DNA of 64,000 nucleotides, from positions 62,001-126,000 of the forward strand of contig NZ_ML136871.1 of assembly GCF_004009905.1 (NCBI RefSeq), read 5' to 3'. The position numbers and the translations under genes were made by a program. This document shows, one piece after another, positions 9,114-18,488 of the stretch. The first letter of the stretch is position 1; each line of letters starts with the position of its first letter. The notes below the pieces were generated by a model that was given only the letters and a program-made list of their open reading frames with translations, did not search any database and was not told the DNA's origin. The DNA comes from Lactobacillus xujianguonis. GTDB lineage: Bacteria > Bacillota > Bacilli > Lactobacillales > Lactobacillaceae.

Positions 9114-10508
9114 TTACAAAATGAACTTGGTTAAGTCTTTATTAGTAATAATATCACGCAATTTTTCTTCAACATATGCTTCAGTAACCGTGATTTCGCC
9201 CATTTCCATATCTGGACCTTCATAAAGCACATCTTCAAGTAGTTTTTCGAGAATCGTTGATAGACGTCTTGCACCGATATTATCAGTACCTTGGTTAACC
9301 TCATAAGCAATTTCCGCAATCTTCTCAACTGCTTCTTGAGTAAAGATTAACTTAATACCATCAGCCTTCATTAGAGCGATATATTGCTTCAATAATGAAT
9401 TTTCTGGATCCTTCAAAATCTTAACAAAATCATCTTTAGTTAAAGCGTTTAATTCTACTCTGATTGGGAAACGTCCTTGCAATTCAGGGATCAAATCACT
9501 TGGCTTACTTTCAGCAAACGCACCAGCAGCAATAAAGAGAATATGATCAGTTGCTACAGGACCATACTTAGTTTGAACAGTGGAGCCTTCAACAATTGGT
9601 AAGATATCTCTTTGCACACCTTCACGTGAGACTTCACCACTGGTCTTCTTATTACCAGCAGTAATTTTATCAATTTCATCGATAAAGATAATCCCATTAT
9701 TAGTAGTCCGTTCAATTGCTTTTTGGTAGAGAGAATCATAGTCAATTAATTTACGTGATTCTTCTTGAATCAAAATTTCACGGGCTTCTTTAACCGGCAA
9801 AGTGCGCTTAACCTTTTTCTTAGGGATGAGATTATTCATCATTGAGCTCATATCAATGCCCATTTGACCCATCATGTCATTCATTGGGTTAACTTTTGGT
9901 GCTTGCTCAACTTCGATTGTCACTTCACGCTCTTCTAATAATCCTTTTTGTAGTTGTTCAGCTACCGTCAAGCGTTGGTTACGGATATCGTCAGTGACTT
10001 CTTCTTGATCTGAAGAATTATTGCCTTGGTTCATTCCGCCCATTAGCATGTTCATCATTTCTTGCATCTGGTTTTCTCGATTTTCATGCTTAATGCCTGG
10101 AACTAGCAAACGAACTAATTGCTTGTTAGCTTCTTTTTCAGCTCTGGCTCTAACTGCTTCGAATTCGTCCTTTTCTTCCATACGGACTGCTTCAGCGACT
10201 AAATCACGAACCATGGATTCGACATCTCTACCGACATAACCAACTTCTGTAAATTTAGTTGCTTCAACCTTTACAAAAGGTGCTTCAACAATATCTGCTA
10301 AACGACGAGCAATTTCTGTCTTACCGACCCCAGTAGGTCCAGCCATTAACAAGTTCTTAGGGGTAATATCTTTTTGCATTTCTTTGGATAATTGCATCCG
10401 CCGATACCGGTTATATAAAGCAATCGCCACTGACTTCTTTGCTTCATCTTGTCCAATAATGTATTGGTTTAAAAGTTCAACAATCTTTTTAGGTGTTTTA
10501 ATTGCCAT
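9114..10508 (-). CDS. hslU: ATP-dependent protease ATPase subunit HslU (ClpY/CodX)
   Basis: AAA+ unfoldase that feeds substrates to the HslV peptidase in the cytoplasm. 464 aa, typical length. Walker [13 protein letters not shown] lies near residue 55, Walker [12 protein letters not shown] near 260, the sensor-2 region [12 protein letters not shown] near 400, and the I-domain is in between (about 110-230). The extreme C-terminus (TKFIL) matches the tail that docks in HslV. Nine bases downstream of hslV. Confidence 0.95.
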   Translation of the reverse strand: MAIKTPKKIVELLNQYIIGQDEAKKSVAIALYNRYRRMQLSKEMQKDITPKNLLMAGPTGVGKTEIARRLADIVEAPFVKVEATKFTEVGYVGRDVESMVRDLVAEAVRMEEKDEFEAVRARAEKEANKQLVRLLVPGIKHENRENQMQEMMNMLMGGMNQGNNSSDQEEVTDDIRNQRLTVAEQLQKGLLEEREVTIEVEQAPKVNPMNDMMGQMGIDMSSMMNNLIPKKKVKRTLPVKEAREILIQEESRKLIDYDSLYQKAIERTTNNGIIFIDEIDKITAGNKKTSGEVSREGVQRDILPIVEGSTVQTKYGPVATDHILFIAAGAFAESKPSDLIPELQGRFPIRVELNALTKDDFVKILKDPENSLLKQYIALMKADGIKLIFTQEAVEKIAEIAYEVNQGTDNIGARRLSTILEKLLEDVLYEGPDMEMGEITVTEAYVEEKLRDIITNKDLTKFIL

Positions 10509-10517
10509 TTTTATCTC

Positions 10518-11042
10518 CTAAAGTTCATCTGTTGTAATTTGATCATCAGTAAAGACGTCAATCCCTGATGCAATTTTAACCGCTTCATGTGCAATTTCTT
10601 GCGCTGGCATATCTTTTGCATGACGCGTCATTGCAATAGCAGCAGCTTGGGCGAAATTACCACCTGAGCCAATTGCAACTACATTTTCATCTGGTTCCAG
10701 CACTTCACCGTTACCAGAGATTAACAACAAGTCTTTTTGATCAAAAGCAATTAACATTGCATTTAATTTCTGCAAGGTTGGATCTTTGCGCCACTCTTGG
10801 GCCATTTCAACTGCAGCCCGGCGCAAGTCTCCACTATAGCTTTCAAGCTTTCCTTCTAACATATCTTGTAAACTAACCGCATCAGCTACCCCACCGGCAA
10901 AGCCAATCACTACTCGATCATGGTAAATCCGGCGAATCTTTTTTGCTGAAGCTTTTGCGATTACTTTTTCTCCTAAAGTTACTTGTCCATCCCCTGCAAT
11001 TGCAGTCTTACCATTAAACTTAACAGAACAAATTGTTGTCAT
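10518..11042 (-). CDS. hslV: ATP-dependent protease peptidase subunit HslV (ClpQ/CodW)
   Basis: Threonine peptidase of the HslUV proteasome-like protease. MTTICSVKFNGKTAIAGDGQVTLG gives the N-terminal catalytic Thr once Met is removed. 174 aa is normal. The start overlaps the xerC stop by 4 bases (ATGA), so translation is coupled. Gene order trmFO-xerC-hslV-hslU mirrors the B. subtilis codV-codW-codX locus, without codY here. Confidence 0.95.
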   Translation of the reverse strand: MTTICSVKFNGKTAIAGDGQVTLGEKVIAKASAKKIRRIYHDRVVIGFAGGVADAVSLQDMLEGKLESYSGDLRRAAVEMAQEWRKDPTLQKLNAMLIAFDQKDLLLISGNGEVLEPDENVVAIGSGGNFAQAAAIAMTRHAKDMPAQEIAHEAVKIASGIDVFTDDQITTDEL

Positions 11043-11968
11043 TTTCTATCTTCATCCTTTTCATCATTTCTCACGAAAAACTTATCATATTCGGCTTGCA
11101 AGTGCGCCATGGTTACATGCGTATAGATCTGAGTCGTTGATAAATTACTATGTCCTAATAATTCTTGCACACTTCTTAGATCAGCTCCATTATTAAGCAT
11201 TGCAGTCGCAAATGAATGCCTCAATTCATGGGGATGCGCCTTACCAGCAATCCCTGCTTGATTAAATATCTTTTGAATAATATATTCAAGCCCGCGCTCT
11301 GATAACGCTGCCCCTTGATTATTTAAAAACAAGTTTCCCTGATCATCTTTACTACCCAGAAGCTGCGGACGACCATCATTTAGATAATTCTCTAACGCTT
11401 GCTGCGTTTTTTGATCAAAAGCGACATAGCGATCCTTGTTTCCTTTACCATGAACTAAGATTGTTCGAAGCTTAAAGTCTACTTGTGCAAGCTTTAAATC
11501 ACTAACTTCGCTTACCCGCATCCCTGTTGTATAAAACAACTGCAAAATTGCCAAATTACGCAAATTCAGGGGTTTGTTTCCTTTAAGCGAAGCAATAACT
11601 TGTTTAATTTCAGGCGGATAAAAGAACTGCGGCAAACGTTTATGTTCCTTGCGTAAAGAAATAGTTTGCGTTGGATCAATCTTAATTAACTTCCGCTTAG
11701 TCAAAAAACGGTAAAAAGATCTCAAACTCGACATTTTGCGCATTTGCGTCGTTCGTGCAAGCTTTGCTTCGACTAAAGATTGCAAGTACAATTCAATGTC
11801 ATGACTTTTAATCTCTTTCCAGCTTTTAAACAACTGTTTTTCTTGCCAAAATTTCTTGGCCTCAAGCAAATCAGTCTGATAGGAGCGAATCGTCTTTGAA
11901 CTATAGTGCCGTTCAAACTGTAAATACGAAATAAAAAGCGTTAATTCGTCTTTATCTGCTTGCGTCAT
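11039..11968 (-). CDS. xerC: Tyrosine recombinase XerC (CodV)
   Basis: Chromosome-dimer resolving tyrosine recombinase. The N-terminal SAM-like core-binding domain spans about 5-90 and the catalytic domain about 105-300. The catalytic set is visible: R in TGMRVSEVSD, H-x-x-R in HELRHSFAT, H in LLGHSN and the nucleophile Y in TQIYTHVTM. 309 aa. Position between trmFO and hslV identifies it as the housekeeping enzyme and not a phage integrase. Confidence 0.93.
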   Translation of the reverse strand: MTQADKDELTLFISYLQFERHYSSKTIRSYQTDLLEAKKFWQEKQLFKSWKEIKSHDIELYLQSLVEAKLARTTQMRKMSSLRSFYRFLTKRKLIKIDPTQTISLRKEHKRLPQFFYPPEIKQVIASLKGNKPLNLRNLAILQLFYTTGMRVSEVSDLKLAQVDFKLRTILVHGKGNKDRYVAFDQKTQQALENYLNDGRPQLLGSKDDQGNLFLNNQGAALSERGLEYIIQKIFNQAGIAGKAHPHELRHSFATAMLNNGADLRSVQELLGHSNLSTTQIYTHVTMAHLQAEYDKFFVRNDEKDEDRK

Positions 11969-13284
11969 TACTCTAACACTTCAGCCTTAAAATCAGCCAA
12001 ACTAGCTAACCCGCGTTCACTAATCTTGAGGTGACGGTCACGTTTTTTACGAATCTTCTTACCCTCTAATGCTGGCAATAAAGCAAAACTAGCATTCATT
12101 GGTTGAAAATGTTGTGCATTGGTTGTGGTCACATAATGAGCCATTGAACCTAAAGCGGTATCCACTGGAAAAGCAACAGGTTCTTCTCCTAATGCTTCTC
12201 TAGCAGCATTAATTCCTGCCACTAAACCAGAGCCAGCACTTTCAACATAACCTTCAACACCAGTCATTTGACCAGCAAAGAATAAGCCTTTCTGCTTTTT
12301 GGCCTCATAACTGGCAGTTAGAACTTCAGGAGAAGCCATATAAGTATTGCGGTGCATCTTGCCATACCGTACGAAACGGGCATTTTCTAAGCCAGGAATC
12401 ATTGAAAAAATCCGCTTTTGTTCACCATACTTTAAGTGAGTTTGGAAACCAACAATGTTATACATTGATGCCGCCGCATTATCTTGCCGTAATTGGACAA
12501 CTGCGTATGGCGTTTTTCCTGTATGGGGATCTTCTAATCCAACAGGCTTTAATGGTCCGAAGAGCATAGTTTTAGCACCACGATCAGCCATAACTTCGAT
12601 TGGCATACAGCCTTCAAAAACATCGCTATTTTCAAAGCCGTGCATTTCTGCAGTTTCTGCATTAATTAATTCTTGACTAAATTTCTCATATTGCTCTTTA
12701 GTCATTGGACAATTTAAGTATGCAGCTTCACCCTTGTCATAACGAGACTTTTTATAAACAATATCCATATCAATTGAATCAGCTGCCACAATAGGAGCTG
12801 CCGCATCGAAGAAGTGTAAACTGTCCGTACTTGAAAACTCTTGAATTTGTTTTGCCAAAGCATCACTGGTTAATGGACCGGTTGCAATAACTGTAATACC
12901 TTTTTTAGGAATTTCAGTAATTTCTTCATCATGAACAGTGACGTTGTCCAAACTCCGAATCTTTTCAGTTACATATTTACTAAAACTATCACGATCAACC
13001 GCTAAAGCTCCACCAGCTGGAACTTGGGTTTTATCTGCAGCAGACATAATTAATGAATCCATCCGCCGCATTTCTTCTTTAAGTAGACCAACAGCATTAG
13101 ATAGTTGATTTGAGCGCATGGAGTTTGTACATACTAATTCCGCAAACTCTCCTGTTTCATGAGCTGGTGTCATTTTTTGTGGTCGCATTTCATATAAATC
13201 GACATGAATTCCTCGCTTGGCTAATTGCCAGGTAGCTTCACTACCAGCAAGTCCTCCACCGATAACTGTCACATTTTCAGGCAT
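11968..13284 (-). CDS. trmFO: Methylenetetrahydrofolate-tRNA-(uracil-5-)-methyltransferase TrmFO
   Basis: FAD- and folate-dependent enzyme that makes ribothymidine-54 in tRNA. The FAD-binding motif [13 protein letters not shown] is at the N-terminus, [12 protein letters not shown] near residue 52 holds a functional Cys, and [17 protein letters not shown] near 330 is the second FAD motif. 438 aa, normal. One-base overlap with xerC. Confidence 0.95.
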   Translation of the reverse strand: MPENVTVIGGGLAGSEATWQLAKRGIHVDLYEMRPQKMTPAHETGEFAELVCTNSMRSNQLSNAVGLLKEEMRRMDSLIMSAADKTQVPAGGALAVDRDSFSKYVTEKIRSLDNVTVHDEEITEIPKKGITVIATGPLTSDALAKQIQEFSSTDSLHFFDAAAPIVAADSIDMDIVYKKSRYDKGEAAYLNCPMTKEQYEKFSQELINAETAEMHGFENSDVFEGCMPIEVMADRGAKTMLFGPLKPVGLEDPHTGKTPYAVVQLRQDNAAASMYNIVGFQTHLKYGEQKRIFSMIPGLENARFVRYGKMHRNTYMASPEVLTASYEAKKQKGLFFAGQMTGVEGYVESAGSGLVAGINAAREALGEEPVAFPVDTALGSMAHYVTTTNAQHFQPMNASFALLPALEGKKIRKKRDRHLKISERGLASLADFKAEVLE

Positions 13285-13340
13285 TCAATTCACCCTTTAC
13301 TAAATTTAAATTTCTAATTAATTACTTTATATATTATAAA

Positions 13341-13373
13341 ATATCATCAAACTTAACAAAAGTTTGATGATAT
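13341..13373. terminator. Terminator after topA
   Basis: Perfect 14-bp stem ATATCATCAAACTT/AAGTTTGATGATAT with a 5-base loop, followed on the minus strand by TTTTATAAT. Confidence 0.85.
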
Positions 13374-13390
13374 CTCTTAATCTTTATAAA

Positions 13391-15499
13391 TTATTTATCT
13401 TGATCTTCGCGTGGTTCTTCTTTGTAATCACCATTTGGACACAAAACCACTAAGCCCTTCTTTGTCTTCTTTTGAACTAAGAAGTGACCATCATTTGGAC
13501 AATTACGCCCCATCGGTTGATCCCAAGAAACAAAGTCACATTCAGGGTAACGAGAACAGCCATAGAATTTACGATTTCGCTTTGACTTCTTCTCAACAAC
13601 ATCCCCTTTACCACATTTAGGACAAACCACACCGATTTTCTTAACAATCGGCTTAGTATTACGACAATCTGGGAAACGAGAACATGCGTAAAACTTACCA
13701 TAGCGACCCATTTTGATGACCATTGGTGCGCCACAAATATCACAGTTAAAGCAGGCAGGTTCATCTTTAATCTGAACCTTTTCAATTTCAGTATCGGCCT
13801 TTTCTAATTCCTTCTTAAAAGGATGGTAGTAATCGTCGACGACCTTTACCCAATTCTTATCTCCGTCTTCGACACTATCAAGATCACTTTCTAAACGCGC
13901 GGTGTAGTCAACGTCAGTAATATCTGGGAAAAATTCCTCAATTAAGCCGTCCACAATTTCACCTAATTCAGTTGGCACAATTGACCGCCCTTCCAGCTTA
14001 ACGTAATAACGGCGCTGGATGGTATCAATAGTAGGGGCATAAGTTGAAGGACGACCAACACCATTTTCTTCCAAAGCATGAACTAAACTAGCTTCAGTAT
14101 AGCGAGCTGGTGGTAAAGTAAAGTGCTGCTTGTTATCTGAACGAGCCATCTTCACTTGATCGTTTTCCTCTAGGGCTGGCAATTCCACATTCTTTTCTTG
14201 TTGATTATCATAAACCTTGGTGAAACCGGCAAATTTCATTTTAGAACCGGTTGTTCTAAAGATAACCCCATTTTGGGTAATGTCAGCTCTAATTGTGTCA
14301 TAGACTGCTGGCGTCATTTCACTAGCCAAAAAGCGTGACCAAATCAATTTATATAATCGATATTGTTCAGTCGTTAAAACCTTCTTTAAGGATTCGGGCG
14401 TGCGGTACACGCTGGTTGGACGAATTGCTTCATGGGCATCTTGGGCATCTTCTTGGTTCTTGAAGTGACGCTGACTCTTAGCTGCATATTCAGCACCATA
14501 ATTTTCGTGTAAGAACTTAGAAGCTTCAGCTTGGGCGACAGGAGAAGTCCGCTTGGAGTCAGTTCTCATATAAGTAATCAAACCAACTGTTCCTTGCTTA
14601 CCTAAGCTGATTCCTTCATAAAGCTGTTGCGCAATTCCCATTGTTCTTCTAGTACGGTAACCTAAACGCTTGTTAGCTTCTTGTTGCATGGTTGAAGTAG
14701 TAAATGGAGCTGCAGGTTGCCGACGTCTTTGCCGAGTAACTACATTTTCGACTGTGAACTTTTTCTTTTTATCAATTTTAGCCAAGATTTCTTTCACAGC
14801 ATCATTGTTAGGCAGTTCTTTCTTCTTATCATCAACACCGTAAAAACTCGACTTAAAAGTTTCTTTACCCTTAGTAAATTCGGCATCAATCGTCCAATAT
14901 TCTTTTGGCTTAAAGTTTTTAATTTCCTTTTCGCGATCAATTACCAGCTTTAGAGCCACAGATTGAACACGACCTGCACTTAAGCCCTTCTTAACTTTAG
15001 CCCATAAAATTGGTGATAAAGAATAACCCACAATTCTATCTAACACCCGGCGAGCTTGCTGGGCGTCAACTGTATCCATATCAATTGTACGAGGATGCTT
15101 AAAGCTTTCTTTAACCGCATCCTTAGTAACTTCGTTAAAAGTAACCCGGTTCTTAGCTTTTTCATCAAGATTCAAGGCGTGAGCTACGTGCCAAGCAATG
15201 GCTTCCCCTTCACGATCGGGGTCGGAAGCCAAGTAAACTTCTTTAGCCTTTTTAGCCTCTTTTTTTAGTTCCTTGATAGTGTCACCCTTACCACGGATTG
15301 AAATATACTTTGGCTTGTAATTATCGTCAAAGTCAATTCCCATTTGTGATTTTGGTAAGTCACGAATATGTCCTTTAGAAGCAATTACGTGGTATTTGCT
15401 TCCAAGATATTTTTCAATTGTTTTTGCTTTAGCAGGTGATTCCACGATCACCAAAGTTTTTTTAGTATTTCTTTTCTTCGCTTTTGTTTTAGTAGGCAT
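13391..15499 (-). CDS. topA: DNA topoisomerase I
   Basis: Type IA topoisomerase that relaxes negative supercoils. TOPRIM domain at about 16-130 ([17 protein letters not shown], then [16 protein letters not shown]), active-site Tyr in [10 protein letters not shown] near residue 310, and three Cys4-type zinc ribbons from about 575. The in-frame ATG at 15514 lies inside the ribosome site; GAGGAGG then six bases gives ATG at 15499 (702 aa). Normally dprA lies just upstream; the prophage now separates them, but topA has its own promoter. Confidence 0.94.
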   Translation of the reverse strand: MPTKTKAKKRNTKKTLVIVESPAKAKTIEKYLGSKYHVIASKGHIRDLPKSQMGIDFDDNYKPKYISIRGKGDTIKELKKEAKKAKEVYLASDPDREGEAIAWHVAHALNLDEKAKNRVTFNEVTKDAVKESFKHPRTIDMDTVDAQQARRVLDRIVGYSLSPILWAKVKKGLSAGRVQSVALKLVIDREKEIKNFKPKEYWTIDAEFTKGKETFKSSFYGVDDKKKELPNNDAVKEILAKIDKKKKFTVENVVTRQRRRQPAAPFTTSTMQQEANKRLGYRTRRTMGIAQQLYEGISLGKQGTVGLITYMRTDSKRTSPVAQAEASKFLHENYGAEYAAKSQRHFKNQEDAQDAHEAIRPTSVYRTPESLKKVLTTEQYRLYKLIWSRFLASEMTPAVYDTIRADITQNGVIFRTTGSKMKFAGFTKVYDNQQEKNVELPALEENDQVKMARSDNKQHFTLPPARYTEASLVHALEENGVGRPSTYAPTIDTIQRRYYVKLEGRSIVPTELGEIVDGLIEEFFPDITDVDYTARLESDLDSVEDGDKNWVKVVDDYYHPFKKELEKADTEIEKVQIKDEPACFNCDICGAPMVIKMGRYGKFYACSRFPDCRNTKPIVKKIGVVCPKCGKGDVVEKKSKRNRKFYGCSRYPECDFVSWDQPMGRNCPNDGHFLVQKKTKKGLVVLCPNGDYKEEPREDQDK

Positions 15500-15543
15500 C
15501 AAATGCCTCCTCATAAAAATTATTTTTTTGATGTACTATTCAG

Positions 15544-15573
15544 AGAATAAGATATTGAGAGCAAAATTGTCAA
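15544..15573 (-). promoter_or_regulatory. Promoter of topA
   Basis: TTGACA (15568-15573) and TATTCT (15544-15549), 18 bases apart on the minus strand, lie between the stranded dprA fragment and topA. It should keep topA transcribed despite the prophage. Confidence 0.6.
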
Positions 15574-15629
15574 ATCTTTCTATATTGTTTCCTAAAAATT
15601 GTGTTGCAATACTGACAAATTTATCTGCT

Positions 15630-15871
15630 TTTTTCTTCTAAAAAATATTTTCAGTTTCAAGCTTAAAATCAACAATTGGTGTTGCTCCCACTTCAATTAG
15701 CCGGTTAGGACCCTCAGATAATGGACTCGTTATTGGACCAGGAACAGCATAAACATTACGATTTTCCTGTAAAGCTAAATTAGCTGTAATTAGGGAACCT
15801 GATTTTTCTTTAGCTTCCGTCACAATCACACTATCACTAATTCCCGCTAATATACGATTGCGTTGAGGGAA
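15630..15871. repeat. attL: left copy of a perfect 242-bp direct repeat
   Basis: Identical base for base to 60353-60594 (offset 44723). It comprises the last part of dprA plus about eight bases beyond its stop. Host DNA (topA side) lies to its left and phage DNA to its right, so it is the left prophage junction. The crossover point cannot be placed within 242 identical bases. Confidence 0.95.
15638..15871 (-). pseudogene. dprA: 3' fragment of dprA stranded by prophage integration
   Basis: Encodes the last ~77 residues of DprA in the correct frame (from the FPQRNRILAG region to TENIF) with no start and no ribosome site; upstream it runs into phage sequence. It is the original host 3' end, displaced when the phage supplied a new one to the functional gene at the right junction. 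Not expected to make protein. Confidence 0.93.
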
Positions 15872-15943
15872 TAAGAATTAATATAACTAGATACTAATAT
15901 GATAAGATTTTCATTGTAACTGTGTGACTTTTTGTGTGTCAAC

Positions 15944-15973
15944 TAAAAAAGCCGCTCACAAATGAGTGACTTT
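15944..15973 (-). terminator. Terminator of the attL-proximal phage operon
   Basis: Imperfect stem AAAGTCACTCA/TGAGCGGCTTT with a TTTTTT tail on the minus strand. A second inverted repeat (TGAATCAG/CTGATTCA) lies at about 15988-16018 between it and the preceding gene. Together they insulate the host dprA fragment and topA from phage transcription. Confidence 0.7.
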
Positions 15974-16058
15974 AAACATAGGATTCAATGAATCAGTCAA
16001 TCCTAAAAGCTGATTCATCTGCAATAAGTTCACGTAGAATTTCTTACCGCTAATAGAT

Positions 16059-16241
16059 TTATTGTAGCTCTTTTTCTCTTTGTTGAATATATTCTTTGAT
16101 TTGCTTAAGATCTTCCTTAGTAGCTAGTTTAAGAATAAAATTTTTAGCAACTGAACGTTTAGTAATGTAATTCTTTCTAGATCTATTTTTTGCATCCCAT
16201 TTTGCATTTGCTTTTTTACGTGCTTCACTTAACTCAGCCAT
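16059..16241 (-). CDS. Small basic protein, possible ribbon-helix-helix regulator
   Basis: 60 aa, very Lys/Arg-rich N-terminus (SEARKKANAKWDAKNRSRKNYITKR) followed by two likely helices (SVAKNFILKLA, KEDLKQIKEYIQQREKEL). A short strand plus two helices fits a ribbon-helix-helix DNA-binding fold, and similar small proteins occur on lactobacillal and streptococcal mobile elements. AAGGAGAACAGCAT precedes the ATG. Last gene of the attL-proximal mini-operon; it may bind the dyad in that operon's promoter. Fold and role are inference. Confidence 0.5.
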   Translation of the reverse strand: MAELSEARKKANAKWDAKNRSRKNYITKRSVAKNFILKLATKEDLKQIKEYIQQREKELQ

Positions 16242-16253
16242 ATGCTGTTCTCC

Positions 16254-16388
16254 TTAAAATACTTTGATTAATTTCAACAATGAAATAATAAGTACAAGAA
16301 ATATACTAATTAATAATGCTCTTTTTGGATAAAATGCTAAAGAATATTTAACATTTTTACTATTACGTGATATTTTCAAATTTTTCAT
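16254..16388 (-). CDS. 44-aa membrane peptide
   Basis: Basic N-terminus (MKNLKISRNSKNVKYS), one hydrophobic helix at about 24-41 (ALLISIFLVLIISLLKLI), then KVF. GAAAGG lies 9 bases before the ATG, and the stop lies 12 bases before the next gene's ATG. The topology is that of small phage membrane toxins or superinfection-exclusion peptides, but no family is recognised. Confidence 0.55.
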   Translation of the reverse strand: MKNLKISRNSKNVKYSLAFYPKRALLISIFLVLIISLLKLIKVF

Positions 16389-16485
16389 TTGTAAAATGCC
16401 TTTCAATCAATTAAGATTAAATACAGAGAAAAGGAAGGGAGTACCGTTCCCTCCCCTTTCAGGTATTACCAATTAAGGGTAATTT

Positions 16486-16540
16486 CAAAAACTACAAACC
16501 AGAGGTTTATTTTGAAGTGAACTCTGATTTGTGGTTTTTA
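16486..16540 (-). terminator. Attenuator-like hairpin overlapping a leader ORF
   Basis: Arms 16490-16504 and 16522-16536 pair over 15 bp with G-U wobbles. On the minus strand the 5' arm lies inside the 16-aa leader ORF, the stop codon is in the loop, and the 3' arm is followed by TTTTTG. Translation of the leader would therefore open the hairpin. Confidence 0.55.
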
Positions 16541-16557
16541 TTTTGTTCTTTTTTCAT
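16507..16557 (-). CDS. 16-aa leader peptide
   Basis: Encodes MKKEQNKNHKSEFTSK behind a near-perfect AGGAGGTGATGAA ribosome site. Five of 16 residues are Lys, all AAA codons. Its 3' half forms one arm of the attenuator-like hairpin. Just upstream a 5-codon ORF (16562-16579, MEVRR) has its own AAAGGAGG site, and its codons contain the ribosome site of this leader. Confidence 0.45.
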   Translation of the reverse strand: MKKEQNKNHKSEFTSK

Positions 16558-16603
16558 TTCATCACCTCCTAACTTCCATATTTCTTTCCTCCTTTCACTT
16601 ATT

Positions 16604-16632
16604 ATAATACACGCTATAACGTGTAATGTCAA
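16604..16632 (-). promoter_or_regulatory. Strong promoter with operator dyad for the attL-proximal operon
   Basis: TTGACA (16627-16632) and TATTAT (16604-16609) are spaced 17 bases on the minus strand. The spacer is filled by an 18-bp dyad (16608-16625, TACACGCTATAACGTGTA; two mismatched positions), the classical place for a repressor that blocks RNA polymerase. The ribbon-helix-helix-like gene downstream is a candidate autoregulator. Confidence 0.65.
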
Positions 16633-16663
16633 TAGAATTTATAATAAAAATACAAAAGAGCCA

Positions 16664-16695
16664 CCCCAGAGCGTAAGCTCTAGAGTGGTCTTGAA
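16664..16695 (-). terminator. Terminator of the gene after the lysin
   Basis: Wobble-containing stem CCACTCTAGAGC/GCTCTGGGGTGG followed on the minus strand by TCTTTTGTATTTTT. Closely similar in sequence to the terminator after the lysin at 17119-17162, so one was probably copied from the other. Confidence 0.75.
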
Positions 16696-16698
16696 TCA

Positions 16699-17088
16699 TT
16701 AATAGAAATACCACCTGCAATTATGGTCAACTGAATATTTCAAAAAATTATAAAAAGTATTAATTGCTTTGGTATGTGAACTTTTATCATAATCACTAGT
16801 GTCAATATAATTAAAGATAGTTCTTAATGTATGGCTTGTTAAAGTTTGACCGATATAAAATGGTTGAGTTAATAAAACAAAAGCTTCTTGATATTCATTT
16901 TTTAAGGCACCTTTGTCAAAGCAAAGAACTATCAAATTCATAGTGGGCTGATATTTGTAAATTTGAAAGGGAATATTGAGTGCTTTCAGTAAATTAATTC
17001 TCAAATTTTCGTAAGATATATAGTCATATTCTAATTCTTTTAATACTTCTTCTTTACTTGGATCTAAAGCTTGAATTACTAATCCCAT
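16699..17088 (-). CDS. Unknown 129-aa protein after the lysin (moron candidate)
   Basis: No family recognised. Soluble, rich in aromatic residues, ending SVDHNCRWYFY. GAGGTGAAACT precedes the ATG. It is bracketed by its own terminator and the lysin terminator, an isolated transcription unit between lysis genes and attL, where lysogenic-conversion or anti-phage genes commonly sit. Function not inferable from sequence. Confidence 0.7.
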   Translation of the reverse strand: MGLVIQALDPSKEEVLKELEYDYISYENLRINLLKALNIPFQIYKYQPTMNLIVLCFDKGALKNEYQEAFVLLTQPFYIGQTLTSHTLRTIFNYIDTSDYDKSSHTKAINTFYNFLKYSVDHNCRWYFY

Positions 17089-17118
17089 AGTTTCACCTCA
17101 TTTATAAAATTATAACGC

Positions 17119-17162
17119 AAAAAAAGCCACCCCAGGAACTTAATCCTAGAGTGGCTCTTTTT
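17119..17162 (-). terminator. Terminator of the late/lysis operon
   Basis: Stem GCCACCCCAGGA/TCCTAGAGTGGC followed on the minus strand by TTTTTTT, right after the lysin stop. Confidence 0.85.
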
Positions 17163-17164
17163 AA

Positions 17165-18067
17165 TTATTTAACTTTACAAAATTTAGCTGGAATCCATTG
17201 CTGATCAGTTCCAATCTTATAACATTTCATACCTTTAATAGTCTTTTCAGCCCATACTTTCCAACTAGTATTAGTCTTAATGTATTTTTGATAATGACCT
17301 TTGCTGTCTAATAATCTTACTTTCCAGTTAGGATCATTATTGATTACCGGCACATAAATAATTCCAGTTAATGCAGATTTTTCATGATTAACTGACTTTT
17401 TAGGTTCTGATTTAGTACTTTTTGACGTTTTAACACTGGTTTTAGCTGCATGAAGATCAATTAAACTAATATTACCGTCCACACCTAATCCATGCCAATT
17501 GTCTGTAAATTGCCAGATAGCAATGCCATCCATTGATGGGAAATTATTAAAATTAGGCTCATCAATTCGACCCATTGTGGCATATGAGGCAATCCATAAG
17601 CATGTACCATATTTATCAGTAATTTGCTTACTGTGAATGTTGTTCCGCATTAAAGAAGCTCCTGAATAAAGCCCGACATGATAGCCTGCTTGATCACACA
17701 CTTTCATGAAGGCTAAAATAGCCCGTGTACTTGGTCCTTTACCTGCAACTACAGAATTACCGTCACCAGTTTCCCAATCAAGCCATAGGTATCTCTTTTT
17801 ACTAATATTGACCGCTTTAGCCCGACTAACAAACCATTTAGCTTCTGCTTTAGCTTGTTTTACTGAAGCTCCAAAGTTAGCAAAGTGATAAGCATGTACA
17901 AACATATGATGAGCATGAGCACTCTTAATTTGCATTGTTGCCTTAGGGTTAAAATAGCCCGTTCCTTCAGTTAGCTTAACAATTACAAATTTAGCACCTG
18001 CAACATGATAACTACTTAAACTTGTTGGATTAAAACTGGCAACATCCACACCGTACTGTCTAGGCAT
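17165..18067 (-). CDS. Endolysin: GH25 muramidase with C-terminal wall-binding domain
   Basis: 300 aa. Residues about 1-195 are a glycoside hydrolase 25 (Lyc) muramidase: YGVDVASFN at the N-terminus, KLTEGTGYFNP, and the catalytic WLDWETGDG near residue 96. A Ser/Lys linker follows, then a C-terminal domain (about 232-300, YVPVINNDPNWKVRLLD to WIPAKFCKVK) of the lactobacillal SH3-like/SLAP-like wall-binding type. It cleaves peptidoglycan at the end of the lytic cycle. No signal peptide, so it needs the holin; it overlaps the holin gene by 8 bases. Confidence 0.92.
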   Translation of the reverse strand: MPRQYGVDVASFNPTSLSSYHVAGAKFVIVKLTEGTGYFNPKATMQIKSAHAHHMFVHAYHFANFGASVKQAKAEAKWFVSRAKAVNISKKRYLWLDWETGDGNSVVAGKGPSTRAILAFMKVCDQAGYHVGLYSGASLMRNNIHSKQITDKYGTCLWIASYATMGRIDEPNFNNFPSMDGIAIWQFTDNWHGLGVDGNISLIDLHAAKTSVKTSKSTKSEPKKSVNHEKSALTGIIYVPVINNDPNWKVRLLDSKGHYQKYIKTNTSWKVWAEKTIKGMKCYKIGTDQQWIPAKFCKVK

Positions 18068-18488
18068 TGCTGGTCACGTCCTTAATTGGTTCAGTTGGTT
18101 GCACAATTTCACTATTAGGAACATCTTTAGCAATTTCAGGTGTACTAGTATCAGTTACGGTATCATTAGCAATATTCATTGCGTTTACTGCCTTTTCAAT
18201 CGCACCGTTAACAGCATTTGGTGTCACGTTCTTAATGCCAAACCAAGCAAGTCCTTGAGTAATAATCTCACTCGCAAATTCTCTCTTCTCTTTGCCAGAA
18301 CCACCGATATATTCAGCTTCATGCACTGCATTAGTAGCAAGCTTGCCTAAAACATCTAAGGCTTGGCCAGCACGAGTAGCACGGTTAATCTTTGCCTTAT
18401 CTTTAGCATAAACGCCAGCAATAATAGCAATCAAGTAGCTTGCTACAGTAATACCTAAATAAATCCAATCTTTAATTGTCACGATCAT
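18060..18488 (-). CDS. Holin, LL-H family
   Basis: 142 aa. One N-terminal membrane helix (WIYLGITVASYLIAIIAGVYA, about 8-28), then a charged helix and a long soluble tail ending in a Pro/Thr-rich stretch, as in the lactobacillal phage LL-H holin family. GAAAGGAATTGA precedes the ATG. Expected to form the membrane lesions that release the lysin. Confidence 0.85.
   Translation of the reverse strand: MIVTIKDWIYLGITVASYLIAIIAGVYAKDKAKINRATRAGQALDVLGKLATNAVHEAEYIGGSGKEKREFASEIITQGLAWFGIKNVTPNAVNGAIEKAVNAMNIANDTVTDTSTPEIAKDVPNSEIVQPTEPIKDVTSNA

Noticed and set aside
11039-11968. xerC as a second phage integrase
   Set aside because: It is in the conserved trmFO-xerC-hslV-hslU operon, outside the att repeats, so it is the housekeeping recombinase.
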